DNA of 64,000 nucleotides from Stereum hirsutum FP-91666 SS1 (taxonomy: Eukaryota > Basidiomycota > Agaricomycetes > Russulales > Stereaceae): positions 70,014-134,013 of the forward strand of contig NW_006763137.1 in NCBI RefSeq assembly GCF_000264905.1. The letters run 5' to 3'. Position 1 is the first letter of the stretch, and every line of letters starts with the position of its first letter. The notes beneath the pieces were generated by a model. The model saw nothing but the letters and a program-made list of their open reading frames with translations. It was not told the DNA's origin and did no database searches. A program made the position numbers and the translations under genes. This document shows positions 13,284 through 24,740 of this stretch, piece by piece.

Positions 13284-14805
13284 ATGTCGAGAGTTATGGA
13301 TAATTTCATGTCGCTCTATATGCCAAATCCAGTTTCCAAATTCCACAACACCTGGTGTTACCTTGGACGATCTTCCCCGCAGGCGCGCATCTCCAACACC
13401 AACCGGACAAGGCTCGACGTCGACCACAATATCTCACAGCCGGACTGCTAAGGCCTTTAACGAGGACAGAGCCCGCTTCGAGGGAGATATTGGTTGCTTC
13501 ATCACTGGATTTTCTTGTCTTTCTCTTGAACCAGTCCACATAGTGACTGAGATTCATGATGAAAGTGATAACAAACGAGTGAGCGACGTGGTGAGCTCCA
13601 TTCAATCTCATCGTCGCCAACAACCCGTCTTTACTTCGCCCTCCAGTTCCATTTTTTGACGAATGTACTGGCTATCGTGCGCCGAACTAGAGACTTTACG
13701 CTGGATAGCTTAGAGAATATGATTCTTTGTACGACATTCCCCCTTTATAGACCGTAATCCTTATGTGTCTGGCTAATGTGATCCAGTGTATCCACCGTTT
13801 CACCGACACCTGGAATCATATACCACGTACGCCATTACACTAAGCAAGGAGTCGCTGCAAGAGGTGATCGAAATTTTGAGGGAGGCGAACCTGAAGTGGG
13901 ACAAAATGGTGGCGCTCCCAGCCCCGAGCAGTCCTCGGTTTATTCCTGTGCGTATCTTAAACTCAAATCAGACCTCATCAAGCTCGGTCCTATCGTTTCT
14001 GCAGTGGTCCAACCGCGCCCTGATCCATACGAAGTTCGACCTCATCCTTCTCCATCCTGCGCTCTTCCTCCCGCGAGGTCAGCATCTCGTCGCGCTCAAA
14101 ACGCTTGAACCGCCAACCTACGCCGACTGGGCCGTCATCGACCGCGAACTCCGCGAAAGAGGCTCCCCGTCCGACTCAGCGCCATACCCTCCCTTTTCCT
14201 ACACTTCCCGAAAAGACACCGTACTTAACTACGTGAACCCGTTCCTTCTCATTCTCAACGCGGGTCTGAAGCTTCGGCATCACGAGAAGGACTATGGTTT
14301 TGCTACTTTGACGGACCGCCAGCTCGAGCTCGCGCAGCTAACCCTCGAGGCCTACGACTTAATTTATTACCGCCCGCCCAATTCCACGGTCGAACTCCCC
14401 CCGACAGCTGTTCCAAGCGTCCCTATCCTCCCCCGTCAGACAGGCGTATCTTCACAGGTACCATGCACATCGTCAAGTGCGAATGAAGATGGCAGCGCGA
14501 CGCCTGGTAGTATGTCTGGGAGTGATCAGATGGCGATGGACGTCATGCATTCTGACGATGACGAGAGAAGTGACAGTGGATCGGAGAGTAACAGTGACCT
14601 GCTCACTCGGGATGAAAGTTCCATGATCTTGGCGAGGCTCGAAGACCCGAGTACTACACTGGAAGAAAGTAAGGACCTCGTAGAGCTATTACTTGATGGT
14701 GCACGACGTGAGTCACTCTTGCATCTCATTCGTCGTCTTGAAGGCTATCTCACTGTCATTTCTTCTGCTAGCCCACCGTCCTTTTCCTGTGGTCCCCGGA
14801 ATTGA
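13284..14805 (+). CDS. HNH-nuclease-domain protein of the fungal HNH_2 type (436 aa)
   Basis: Exons 13284-13354, 13440-13578, 13647-13728 and 13787-14805 join in phase. The pattern of the fungal HNH_2 family is visible: CFITG at residues 43-47, the first His in LEPVHIV (His57), the Asn in the LDSLENMIL segment (Asn94) and the second His in PPFHRHLE (His103). This gives H, N and H in order. Family knowledge suggests a metal-dependent endonuclease-like fold. Catalysis is not shown, and many fungal members have no known role. Downstream is the segment FLLILNAGLKL (around residues 180-190), which I recall as conserved in these proteins. The C-terminal third is acidic, with a DDDERSDSGSESNS run. 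It lies 420 bp after the unknown gene upstream. The N terminus is shorter than I would expect for this family, so an upstream exon could be missing. Confidence 0.7.
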
Positions 14806-16417
14806 GTTGCCCGAGGAGCCTAGTCTGTTTGGTCGTAGAGGGCAATGATCTTAATGGTATCGCACTTTCTCTTGCTATGGGGACGGTCTGCCTCTATACG
14901 AATTCCGAAGTCGATTCACCCGAACCATTAATTTTCCGCCTCTCGTTCAACTCTCGTTACTGTCCAGTCTATTGTATTTTTTTATTCTTTCCCGTCCTTC
15001 ATACTCACCGTCATGCTCAACGTCTATTAGAATCACATAGATTATCTGCTCCATCAGGAGAAATGGCCGTAAGATCGCAAATCCGAGGCATAGGTCCGAC
15101 GGAGTGCGATGGTCGGGGTGATTAGCATTCAAGGAGAGATAGCAGAGAAGGATTTGTTTACCGAACGAGATATGAGCGAATTCTATCCAGCTGGAGTAAA
15201 CGGTCATCGCTCGGTACGTCCTTAGACCCCCTTTTGCCTTATGCCATTCGGACATCACTGTTCATTTTCATGAATCTGGCTTCTCCGTGTCAGTTAGCGA
15301 ACGTCATCAAAACCCACGTTCTGTTGTCCGTTAGGACCTATCGAACCCATTTCGTCCTCGCCCTTCATCCTTTGACCATGCTTCTCCTCCCTCACGCCAC
15401 GCTTCTCCTCCCTCATACCGCGCCACCCTTTCCTCTAACGCCCCCCTACGACGATTTCCGCCCATCTTTCTCTTCCACCTTCGCAACCCCCACCGCTACG
15501 CTACTGTCCACAAACCCAGTCTGATTGATGTCCGGAGTATCGTGAGCATGTGGCGGAATATTCTACTAGGAGGTTTCGGTCTAGAAGACGAGCAGAAATG
15601 GTGGTATGCAAAAGAAACAGCTAGCAGATACGTCATCCGGGGGTCCAAAAGCATGTCATCCACCTCGCCAGCGCTAGCACCTAAGTCATTCCCGGTATAT
15701 CGATCTCGACACTTTTCAATGCCGCGATACATCTCGATCTGCACCCTTCACCAGATCCGCACCTCGTACATCTTGTCCATAGCCGCCACATTCCAACCCT
15801 TTCAACGCAAGAGGAAATACCTCAATCTACACCCGAGCCCTATTTATCACCCTCGCCCGAACCTCAACCCCAATCGATACGCAGAATCCTTGTCGAATCT
15901 CTTGGGTTGACGTATCACTTAGGATTTGGAATCATGGTTATCGAAAGACTAGTATTGTTTTCCTTGGGACGAACCTCGTCGCTACTATAGATCCTTGCTT
16001 TGTTCAACGTACTTACGACTTTGTATCAAGCAATTAATCGTCCTGCGCCACGTTGTAGAGATTTCTGCCCGTACACAAGGGTGCTGATGCCCGTCAAGAT
16101 AGTGCTTGCTATACCTTCATCGTTAATATTCCCGTCGAAGTTCTCCCATGGCTTATAATAAGTCACGACTTGATCACTAAACTGTTCTGCTCATTTATAT
16201 CTGGCCCTCAAACGTTCTCTTTCTGCCATTTACTTATTTTCGGAGTCCATCTCCCGAGAGTGGTCCGCATCGGCATTCACCTTGGGCCTGAGAATGATCA
16301 CGATGGAGTGATGTACGTTGCTACCTTTCTCGCCTTTGTTAGGGGCCGTCTCGCAATCACCCGTAGATATTCACGGAGCTGTGCTCACAGCGTGTGATGA
16401 GATAAGGATCCATAGAG
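14806..16417. other. Interval with possible decayed coding sequence
   Basis: Between about 15280 and 15960 several plus-strand frames look protein-like (for example LHPLTMLLLPHATLLLP and STLFNAAIHLDLHPSPDPH). They lie in different phases with stops between them, and no set of GT-AG introns that I tried joins them. A decayed gene is the most likely reading. The remainder shows nothing. Confidence 0.3.
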
Positions 16418-16425
16418 TATATAAA
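16418..16425 (+). promoter_or_regulatory. TATA box of second GATA gene
   Basis: TATATAAA lies 85 bp upstream of the ATG of the GATA gene that follows, which is the usual distance in this window. It supports that start codon. Confidence 0.6.
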
Positions 16426-16509
16426 CAGCGGGAGGCCTTCGTCCCCACCGCTTTCCCACCCTTGCGTCCTCACACTGTAACAACGTCACCTCATCTGCAC
16501 TCACGCATC

Positions 16510-17391
16510 ATGCCTGAACGTACGTTGTTCTCCAGTCTCTGAGATTTCGGTATATTCTGAGATCAGAGCATCCATCTACAGCCAGCGTACAACACCTCTC
16601 CATCGGCGCCTCCACCTTCATTCCCGTGGAGATCTTCGGTGCTGAACCGAAAGCCAGCGGGACAAACGCTGACTTTGCTCACGACCAGAAAGAATCGGAA
16701 CCCGAACAACCGAAAATCACGTACACCGACGACGTGAAAGTCACACCCACCAAACAAGTACGACGTAGATGTTCCAACTGTGCGACAACCACACCTCCGA
16801 GTTGGAGACGCTCGGTCAAGAAACCAGGAAAAGTTGTATGTCTCCATATTCTCGTGGCCCTATATCTATCAAATCCGCATAGTTAAAAGGTGATGCTGAC
16901 AAGAACTTCGACGTGCGTGGTTGATGTAGGTATGCAATAGATGCGGTCTCTACGAACGTACCCTCTATTTCCCACACCCTCTACGACACGCCTCGTCTTC
17001 TCGTACCTACATGCAAGCGAGTTCAGACAAAATGAATCGTAAAGTCGACAACGATCACCATGGACCACATAGAAGATGGAAAGAACGACAGTTCTCAAGC
17101 GCTGTCGATCCTGGTCCAGACGCCCTAATGCCGCCTGGTCATCCACATACTGTCTCAGAAGATACGACCGCAGAGTCTATGGACCAGCACTCCCAATCCA
17201 CAGCCTCGCCATCCAAGCAAGTATCGCTTCCTCACGGCATGCTTGAGCACTTCGCCGGGCATGCTGAGGGCGTCAGTACTTCCGACATGATGGGAACGAG
17301 AGAGCCTCGGATCCCTAGTGCGTCCGATGCGCTTACCGATGTCGCCAGTAAGATGAAGACGCCATCAGGCCCAGACGCAGAGAAGCAGTAG
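16510..17391 (+). CDS. GATA-type zinc finger protein (241 aa, 3 exons)
   Basis: Short paralogue of the GATA factor at 3.5 kb and probably a nuclear DNA-binding regulator. Exons 16510-16519, 16582-16835 and 16930-17391 join in phase. The first coding exon is only ten bases. The finger is Cys67, Cys70, Cys90 and Cys93 (C-X2-C-X19-C-X2-C) with PSWRRS in the loop and VCNRCGLYERT after it. The phase 0 intron falls after PGKV, exactly as in the larger gene. A shared TDD...VRR-C lead-in precedes both fingers. The protein lacks the long Ser/Pro-rich N terminus of its paralogue and has about 145 mostly polar residues after the finger. A TATA box upstream supports the start. The target genes are unknown. 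Confidence 0.85.
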
Positions 17392-17735
17392 AGGCAGGCA
17401 ATAGAAACTCGCTACATGGATGGTAGCTGGGTGGAGAGAAAGGAGGCGAGACACGTCCTGATGAATTTGGCATCGAGATGAGATAATCAGAGGACTGCAG
17501 TCTGATCAGGGTACCATGTGATAATGTTAGGTTGACTTCAGTCTGCCTGATATTTGGCATCATTCGATGGAGATTATACCAGCAGGGAGCGAGAGGAGTG
17601 AAAAGCAAGTGGAAAGGGCCGGAAACCAGGAAGGATCGTAGAAAGTGCGAAGAACCGGCTCCGTGGGAAGAGACGGAGGCGCGGAATGTGGCGCCAACAG
17701 CGCCACTCGCCTCCTCTGACCTTAGATGAAGACTA

Positions 17736-18738
17736 TCACTGTCCTTCGGGATACGGATAGACGAGGCAAAATGAACCGCAGAGTACTTGGCCTCTCGGGT
17801 CATAGTGCTCAGTTACTGCCGTTCCCGAAGTGCCTGGTAGTGCTTTTTCAAGGTAGTGCTCCTTCGAGGCAGTAACATACCATGAAGTCTTCACGAACTG
17901 ACAAATGCCGATAGACAAGACGAAAACAACCCCCCTCAAGCGTGATCGAGAGGCGGAGGAGACGCCTAACAACAGTAATACTGAGTGCATTATTGCCATT
18001 TCGAATCCAACACTGGGTTTTCGCATATATAGGCTGACCGTCGACGTGCGCAAGGAATGCGTGATGCGCAATCGCGACCGTTGCCGCCCCAAGCGATGTG
18101 CCGACAATGAACAAGGTCGTAGCTCGTAGCTAGCTGTCCTTGGCGTTGGGCTTGATGTGGCGATCGGACGGAGCACTAGCTTCGCTATCGACGAGCACAT
18201 CAAGCTCGTACAGGGTACATCGCTGCTGTTGAATCCATGCACGAGAAACGACCAGTGAAACGATCAGATGGGCAAGATAGTTGACGCACTTAGCCACAAG
18301 AACGACACTCACCTCGTCTGACTTAGGCCTCCAGTCTGCGAGTTGAGTGAGAAAGAGGGTTGACCGAGAATAAAGGCAAGGCTAAGGCGACGTACTGGCA
18401 ACATATATCGACGATGATCATAGCCAACGAGATGTTTGGATTATCATTGGATGATAAGCTGTAAGAGCATTAGTACAGGTGTGGACCATCACCGTTACCG
18501 CAGAGCTTGCTCTCCTGGCTGAACGAAAGAGACCCTCGTTCGAAACCATCGGTCCTCAGCGCACCAGAACCACATCAATGAGCATCCAAAGTGAGAATAT
18601 CGTCACCACAACGCAAATCCTGACCCGACTACCACACAAGCACAAGTCCTGCTGAGCGCATGAGCCATAATGTGCCATATTTAAACAAAGACCAGGTTCC
18701 CCGAGCGCCGACCATATAGACGCAGACGACGGGCCCAC
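17736..18738 (-). pseudogene. Probable decayed fungal membrane-protein gene
   Basis: Minus-strand segments resemble a fungal multi-helix membrane protein. There is an N-terminal part from an ATG at 18738 with a hydrophobic run (VVVTIFSLWMLIDVV). A second segment has a helix, GTSLGAATVAIAHHAFLAH, followed by GQPIYA and WIRNGNNALS. A last segment has GVVFVLSIGICQFVKTSW. That order matches integral membrane proteins common in fungi. The second and third segments are in different frames with no usable intron between them, so a frameshift seems likely. The family assignment comes from recalled patterns only. Confidence 0.35.
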
Positions 18739-18919
18739 ACGCGACTAGAAAACACTTCACTTCAAAATTCTATTCGACGCATCTTACATCGCCTTTCCGC
18801 ACATCGTACTCCCTCACACCCTCGCACTCACACTCGAATACCCGCTGCGACATGTCATATTCAACACCTACCCTTATCGAGAAGGGAGCGCAGTTACAGG
18901 CCCGGTCGGGAGATCCAGA

Positions 18920-20436
18920 TCAGGCGCCGTCCTGAACGGCCAACCAACCCGGACGGGATGTGATATCCTTCCACCAGCTACAGAGTGAGGTAAAGGTCCA
19001 GTCGTCAGCCAATGTACGCCGTATAGGAATGGGGAGAAAAAGGTCGGGACATGAAGAATGATGAGAAGGTATACAAAAATGAGGGGAACCGAAGACTTCG
19101 ACGTAGAGGATACCGAAGTACAAGAACGAAGGGACCAAATAGACAGCGAAGTGGCGTGTGGCCCACCGACCGAACCACCGAAAACTCTCGAGAAGACGTC
19201 CAAGGAGTTAAACTTCGGAAGGAAGGAGACGTACCGTCCAACGTTAGGTCTTCTGCTCATAGTATCGGACCCAGCAGCGGCGAGCATGTAGCCGTAGGGG
19301 AGGTGGTAGAGATCCGCGAGGGTGTAGTCCTATAGATGTTCGGAACGAAAGGTCAGTGTTGTCCAAATGCCGATATGACCAGTCAAGGGATGAGGAAAGT
19401 CGAATGGGATGGGTGTAAAGCGGTAGATTGATGGATGGATGGACAAGGTGAGAAACTAGTCGTAGATGGAAGACGAGGCATCCGGCGAACGAAGCATTTG
19501 GCCAAGGAAAGGTACGCACATCACCGGCCAAGTACTTCTGCTTGCTCAAGATCGTCTCGTACGCGTCGAGTTTCGCATCGAGAGTTTTGAGCAGCTCCGC
19601 GGCGACGGCGTCATCCGGCGTGCCTCCGAAGAACCTATCAAATCATACAGGGGTGAGTCGCGAACGAAATTGGACAGGAATGAGCACAGAACAAGGATAC
19701 CACGAGCATACGAAAACAAACATCAGACCACCATGAACGGGAGGGGAAGACGACATGGTATAAAACAACGTCAATAGAAAAGAGAAAAGGTACGCACGGC
19801 TTGAACACTTTCTCAAAAACGAGCTTCGCCGCGCTCGGATCGAAGTTCTGCATCTCGATGCTCACGGCCTGCTCGAACTTCGCGTACTTTGCGAGATCGG
19901 TAGTCGGGGGCAGGAGGGGAGGCTGGGGACCTTGAGCGGCGTACTTGACTGCGATGTAACGGCAGATGGCGCGGGATTCGTAGAGGATGAAGCCGTCGTC
20001 GTCCTACATGCGGAGAGGTGAGAAGAACGAGATCAGGTTGTTAGTGTTATGAGTGTGAACTGAGTGGACGGAAGAGGGAAGGGAAGCTCTCATCTAGCTG
20101 GGTGTAACGGAGTGTGGGACATATAGACTGTGCCAAGAGAGCGGAAGAGAATAACCGAAGGTGGAGCGACGGGAGAAGAGGCAAAAATGTAGGATGTGGG
20201 AGCTCGTGCACGGTGGGATGGGATAAGGAGACCGACAGTGAAGAGAACAAGTCGAAGTCACGCACGATGTAGGGAACCTGTCCGAACGGCTGGATCTCCG
20301 TGAATGACGGGGCCTTGTGCGCGCCCTTGGTTAGGTCAACGACGACGAGCTCGTATGGAACGTTGAACTCCTTGAGTGCGGTGGCTACACGCTTGGTGCA
20401 GGTAGATACGGGCATTCCATAGAGCTTGAGGACCAT
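18920..20436 (-). CDS. Glutathione S-transferase, phi-like (214 aa, 5 exons)
   Basis: Cytosolic enzyme that conjugates glutathione to electrophiles or reduces peroxides. Exons 20436-20266, 20003-19798, 19634-19520, 19329-19235 and 18977-18920 join in phase to a protein of typical family length. The thioredoxin-like N-terminal domain begins MVLKLYGMPVSTCTKRV, and Ser11 is at the position of the catalytic Ser in phi and theta classes. QVPYI (53-57) carries the cis-Pro, and ESRAI (66-70) is the gamma-glutamyl binding motif. The helical C-terminal domain includes YTLADLYHLPY and ends in WWKDITSRPGWLAV. The VDLTKGAHKAPSF segment resembles the phi-class GEHK motif. A TATA box lies 80 bp upstream. 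The substrate cannot be inferred. Confidence 0.93.
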
Positions 20437-20515
20437 GTTGAAGAGCTGATGAGGGAATAATGGTGGGGTTGACGTGGAAGAGTTCTGGTTGGAATGTGGG
20501 GGAGATGTATCGAGG

Positions 20516-20522
20516 TTATATA
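20516..20522 (-). promoter_or_regulatory. TATA box of the GST gene
   Basis: TATATAA on the minus strand, 80 bp before the GST start codon. Confidence 0.6.
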
Positions 20523-22913
20523 GTCCAGGTCCGGGAAGGATACGCCCGTGGTTTCTAAAATGCAATTGGTGGAAGAAAGCGTCAGTGAGTAAAGACAGCC
20601 TTGTATAGACAGTCGAATTCGGAATACCTCGAGTTATCTCTCAATCAGTCACAGTTCCTTTTTACGAGAAGGCCATCTCCACGCGCCTGCGAAGATTTCA
20701 CTGGTATAGCGACGGCAGGCTGACCATCCTGTTCGGGTGAAATTGAGCCGGTCTTGGATTGACATGTCGAATGCGATTCGGAACAACCGGCCTCTAGGAC
20801 TCTCTCCACACATCGAATGGAACTGTGTATAGAAACATCCACATTAAATCAGGAAAGTGGGGGAATACTTGGAGAAAAGCGGCATTTTGAACATGATGAG
20901 CGGCTGTGAAGATGGTGGATGTTCGAACACAAAGACGAACGCGACGATGAAGGACGATGAGCACGCGACGAGCAATCGCCACAATTTTCCATTTATGGGC
21001 CGTGGGAGCACGTGTGGCACCGATAGCCAACCGATAGCTTGCTTTCGTTCTCTTCCCCCACGTTATGTCTCTGCTCTTTCGTGCTGACCTGATAGGGTGC
21101 ATCTTGTCGACTGAATGCCTGTAGTGGCCTGACGTTGTAAGTATATCCTATCTTTACCCAGAACTGCTGAACCAATACCGCTGAAAACCTCTGAAAAGAC
21201 GGATTACTTACTCATTCCTGCGCCGACCACAAGTTAACTACAAGCCTCCCCTTGAAACCTTCTCAGTCATCCCATGCAGTCTCTCCGGGAAATGTTGGTC
21301 CATTTTCCCCTATACCTCGCCGCAGTATACGCTTCTATGGGATCAACCTCACTCAGTAATAGGACCAGGGCCTGCTGCACGATGGAAAGGTACTCATCTA
21401 CCTTCCTTCCTTCCTTCCTTCCTTCCTTCCTTCCATGTGCTCGTTGTCGTTGCGATTCGAAATCCGTCTCTTGCCGCCAAGCAGCCCTCTCACTCCTATC
21501 TTTTAAGAAACCCGAAGAGCGTCCTCCTTGGGGTCTGTCAACCCTCCTGTATATGGCTGTCGTCAGCTCCTCATTGCGTCCTCATCGTGCCATCACTTTC
21601 TCTGATCCGACTTCGGCCTCTGCACAGTTCTACGCTCTGAGTCAACAGTATATTTTGAGAGACACTCCAACCTACTCCAGTACCTCCCTGCCTAGCGCAA
21701 GATGAATCATGGAACACGTTGGCGTTTCGCCTTTCTCGCAACTTGCCTCCTACCTCATTTTAACTGTTACAGTTCTTCAGCAACATCGCACATCCTGATT
21801 TAAGGCCAAATTATCGTGTCGCCGAGTATGTACCCTTCCTTGTTCATCTATCATTGAGGCGTGCCAAACAAAGAAGCTTGACTGACACTGGCGCTCTTTC
21901 TGCTCTATCAGATCAGACTATCGATGGGTGCTTACAATATGTTGTCGTCCTCTTGCACATCCCGAGCGCGTCGTCTCTCCGGCTGCGATGGGGTGCGCCG
22001 CATCAGCCGTTGCTTTTGCTGGCAGATCGAGACACTCCACCTGGTTCTCCTCCCCTCGTCTGCTGCACTGGCTCGTATTAAGCCGACTTCTCCTATCGAT
22101 AGCTCTAGCCTCGAGTATTTCATTATCATAATAAGCGTTTTGTGTCGAGGTGCTGCTTACGATACTACGCCACCTGGAAGCTCCATGGACGGCGTAATGG
22201 CACATTGTGCATCAGCGCTCGTGCCTTCATGAAGATGTAGATACTCTCATGGCATCGTTTCACATTCCGAGTATCAGACGGTTCGTCCGTCCTCAGCTTC
22301 ATACGCTCGCTCCTGTAATATTCTCCAAGCTTTCTCATCTACTTAATTAACATGCTAGGCTTGTGATTCATCTCGAACACTATACCCTACACGTATTCTG
22401 CCGCTATGATCCTTGCTTCATAGCGGGAGCTCGTGCGTCTGTGCTTTTGATGAAGCCGTCGTGCTGCTTTGAGACGACCGCACCCATGGTTCCAGACTGC
22501 CTCGAGCCTTGAGCATAAGACAGGGCCTGACCCTGCCTCCATGTATCTTCTTTCACCGACAGAGATCATCGTCTGTTCGCTACTTACAGATTTAGGTATT
22601 ACGCCACACTGTACGCCATGCAGGTTATTCCCACAGAGATTCATATCCTCGCCCAGTTTGTCCTCTTGACTGTTCGTATCCCCATGGTCATCCCTTCGAA
22701 AAATCCGCTCATGATCTTCCTCCTTCTTTCTCTTATGTATGCGTACTGTGATCTGCTACGGGGATGTCCCGTTCTCCATGGCAATCACACTTCCTCCCAC
22801 AGTCAAACCTTACTTTGACGCTTCCGGCATCCTGTCCTCGCGCTCTGATGAGTACGTTGACGACATGGGAATACATACCTATCCTCTTCTATCACTAGCT
22901 TCCTTTGAGACGG
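20523..22913. other. Interval without a supportable gene
   Basis: Only short open frames without consistent splice sites on either strand. A CCTT microsatellite lies inside. I cannot exclude a short gene near 21.3-22.7 kb, where C/T-rich sequence on the plus strand could hide introns. Confidence 0.4.
21401..21434. repeat. (CCTT)n microsatellite
   Basis: About eight CCTT units in a row. Simple repeat. Confidence 0.95.
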
Positions 22914-22921
22914 TATATAAG
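22914..22921 (+). promoter_or_regulatory. TATA box of small secreted protein gene
   Basis: TATATAAG lies about 122 bp before the ATG at 23043. The interval between them is C/T-rich, as expected for a fungal transcription start region. Confidence 0.55.
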
Positions 22922-23042
22922 GGCCAGCCAAGCACTCTTCTTCTCAGATCGTGCTGTGACAGACGCTCGCCCCAGCTTGCATCGTCCTCCGACTCCGGCT
23001 CAATTTCCACTGTATCGTCAAGACCTTTGCCGCTCCCCGAGT

Positions 23043-23521
23043 ATGCAGGTTTTCGTTTGGGTGATCTCCCTGCTCTCTTTCGGGTTTTTGGTGTCGGCCG
23101 CGCCGACCCACGTACGTCTCTTCGTCACAATATATAATCCCACGGTTGAGAGTTCGCTCATATATTTTGTTGTGTTCACCGTGGTTCGAATTTTAGGGAG
23201 ACTTCCCGGTCGTGTTTCGAGCTGGAAAGTATGTGGTTGGGAAAGTGCTTCCTGAAAGTCAATTAGTGCGTCACGCCGTCTCTATTTAGTTTTCTATTTC
23301 CCGACGTTCATCACGTTTCTCGGCGCGATCCATTTCAACCCGCTCCTAATCAACTACTGTACTTTTTTTTCCATTCTGTTTCTTCAATGTATCGATTATC
23401 ATACGACTGGACTAATGTTATCGTTCTCCCTCAGCCTCCGATCCGTCAACCCACTATTAACCGAACCTGGCAGCGACGTCCTATCATGGGCAAGGCATAT
23501 GCGGCATCCTTGTCCTCGTAA
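23043..23521 (+). CDS. Small secreted protein (74 aa precursor, 3 exons)
   Basis: Exons 23043-23111, 23197-23265 and 23435-23521, all phase 0, with clear donors (GTACGT, GTGCGT) and acceptors (TTTTAG, CTCAG). The first exon is a complete signal peptide: MQVFVWVISLLSFGFLVSAA, with likely cleavage just after the Ala pair. The mature part is about 54 residues. It has no Cys, has an Arg- and Pro-rich C-terminal half (TWQRRPIMGKAY) and a NRT sequon. I recognise no family. The exon boundary after the signal peptide and the small size fit fungal small secreted proteins, which may act outside the cell as effectors, peptides or wall proteins. If the second intron were retained, translation would read on and stop at 23289, giving a shorter variant with the same N terminus. 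Confidence 0.6.
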
Positions 23522-24740
23522 TTCCTAGACGTCTTCAAGGGTCGACTCTAACCCTTTTTGCCGCGAAAAGGGTTGGACTATGGTCATCTTCCTATGCATT
23601 TCTGGCCATTATACCACTACCTATTCACCGTGATACGCGACGCGACACGTTTCCACCAGCGACCAGACTTAGATGGGGTTTTCGGGCGAGAGGGGCGTGT
23701 ATCGATTCTTTGGCTGCATGGTTCATTTGTGGCAGCTTCTGGGGAAAGGAGGCCATGCATTGCGCGGGACGCGAGAAGGGAAGGCTAGGGGCTGTGATGC
23801 ACATTGTACTTTGTTTCTTGTTTCGGAGAATTCGTGAACTCTGACGTATTTCCTTTGGATCACATCTATTCTCTTGAACGACGTGTGTTCCGTCATTATT
23901 TGTGCCTCGAGAAGTTTCATGGGTGGTATGAGAGCAGCGCTGCATCGCAATTGAATTATGTTGGACATGTCAGGCAAAGCTCTCTGATACAGTTCAGTAG
24001 CGTTGAGTAAGAGCAGGCTTGCCGAGGTGTATACGATCATACATGAGCCTTCTGACAACCTTGTGAAGGACTTGATGTCCGTATTGAGATAGAGGGAAAG
24101 GGAAAGGGAGAGACAACGCTCGGACACAATCAAGCCCCGAAGTCGTCGACGATTCGGAAAGTGGAAGGAGGTCATCTATGACGATGAAAGAACTGAATCA
24201 GACCGTCGTAGCTTTTCGCGAAACCGTTGAAGTCCACTTCTCCATCCTCCCCGTGATACTCGACCTATCTCGAGATGTCGTCCTTCATGCCGGTGTATTT
24301 GAAAAAGATCCGTTTTGTCTGTCAAATCACTGTCGTTATTATCGCAATATGTCTCGGGTGGGCACGATCATCTTGACTTGAGAAGCAAAAACGAGATTAT
24401 TAGGCAAATGAGGACCGCCAGGCCGCTTCGGAAGATTGTGTGAGAGGCATCAGTCAAGTGGCGACGCCACACTGATCTCGTTATCTCAAAATTTGGGCGA
24501 ATCAGTCGCATTCGTCGGAAACAAAAGCATCTCTATCAAACAGATGAATAATATGTTGTCGGGACCAAGAAATAAAACGGGATCAGATCCTCAGGAGACT
24601 GCGGGGGTATGTGGGGAGTCGCAGCTTATGCAAGAGAACGGTTTGAAACTCTGACATGAGGAGGAAAAGAGGACATCGACATTGTAAAACGTCCCGTTAG
24701 ACGTGAAGATTCAGATACATGCGGGGTCTAGTGCGAACCT
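23522..24740. other. Interval without a supportable gene
   Basis: Short open frames only. Just after the secreted-protein gene, AACCCTTTTT and AAAAGGGTT form a perfect hairpin with a six-base loop (about 23550-23574). It could mark the 3' end of that transcript, but hairpin terminators are not a fungal RNA polymerase II signal. Confidence 0.4.

Noticed and set aside
20047..20265. Extension of the GST first exon into an open frame to 20047
   Set aside because: The conserved GST sequence stops at QVPYI, followed by a GTGCGT donor, and resumes at 20003. The extension is intron read-through.
23550..23574. Strong hairpin AACCCTTTTT/AAAAGGGTT read as a terminator
   Set aside because: Intrinsic hairpin terminators are bacterial. 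In a fungal nuclear genome the hairpin alone supports nothing.
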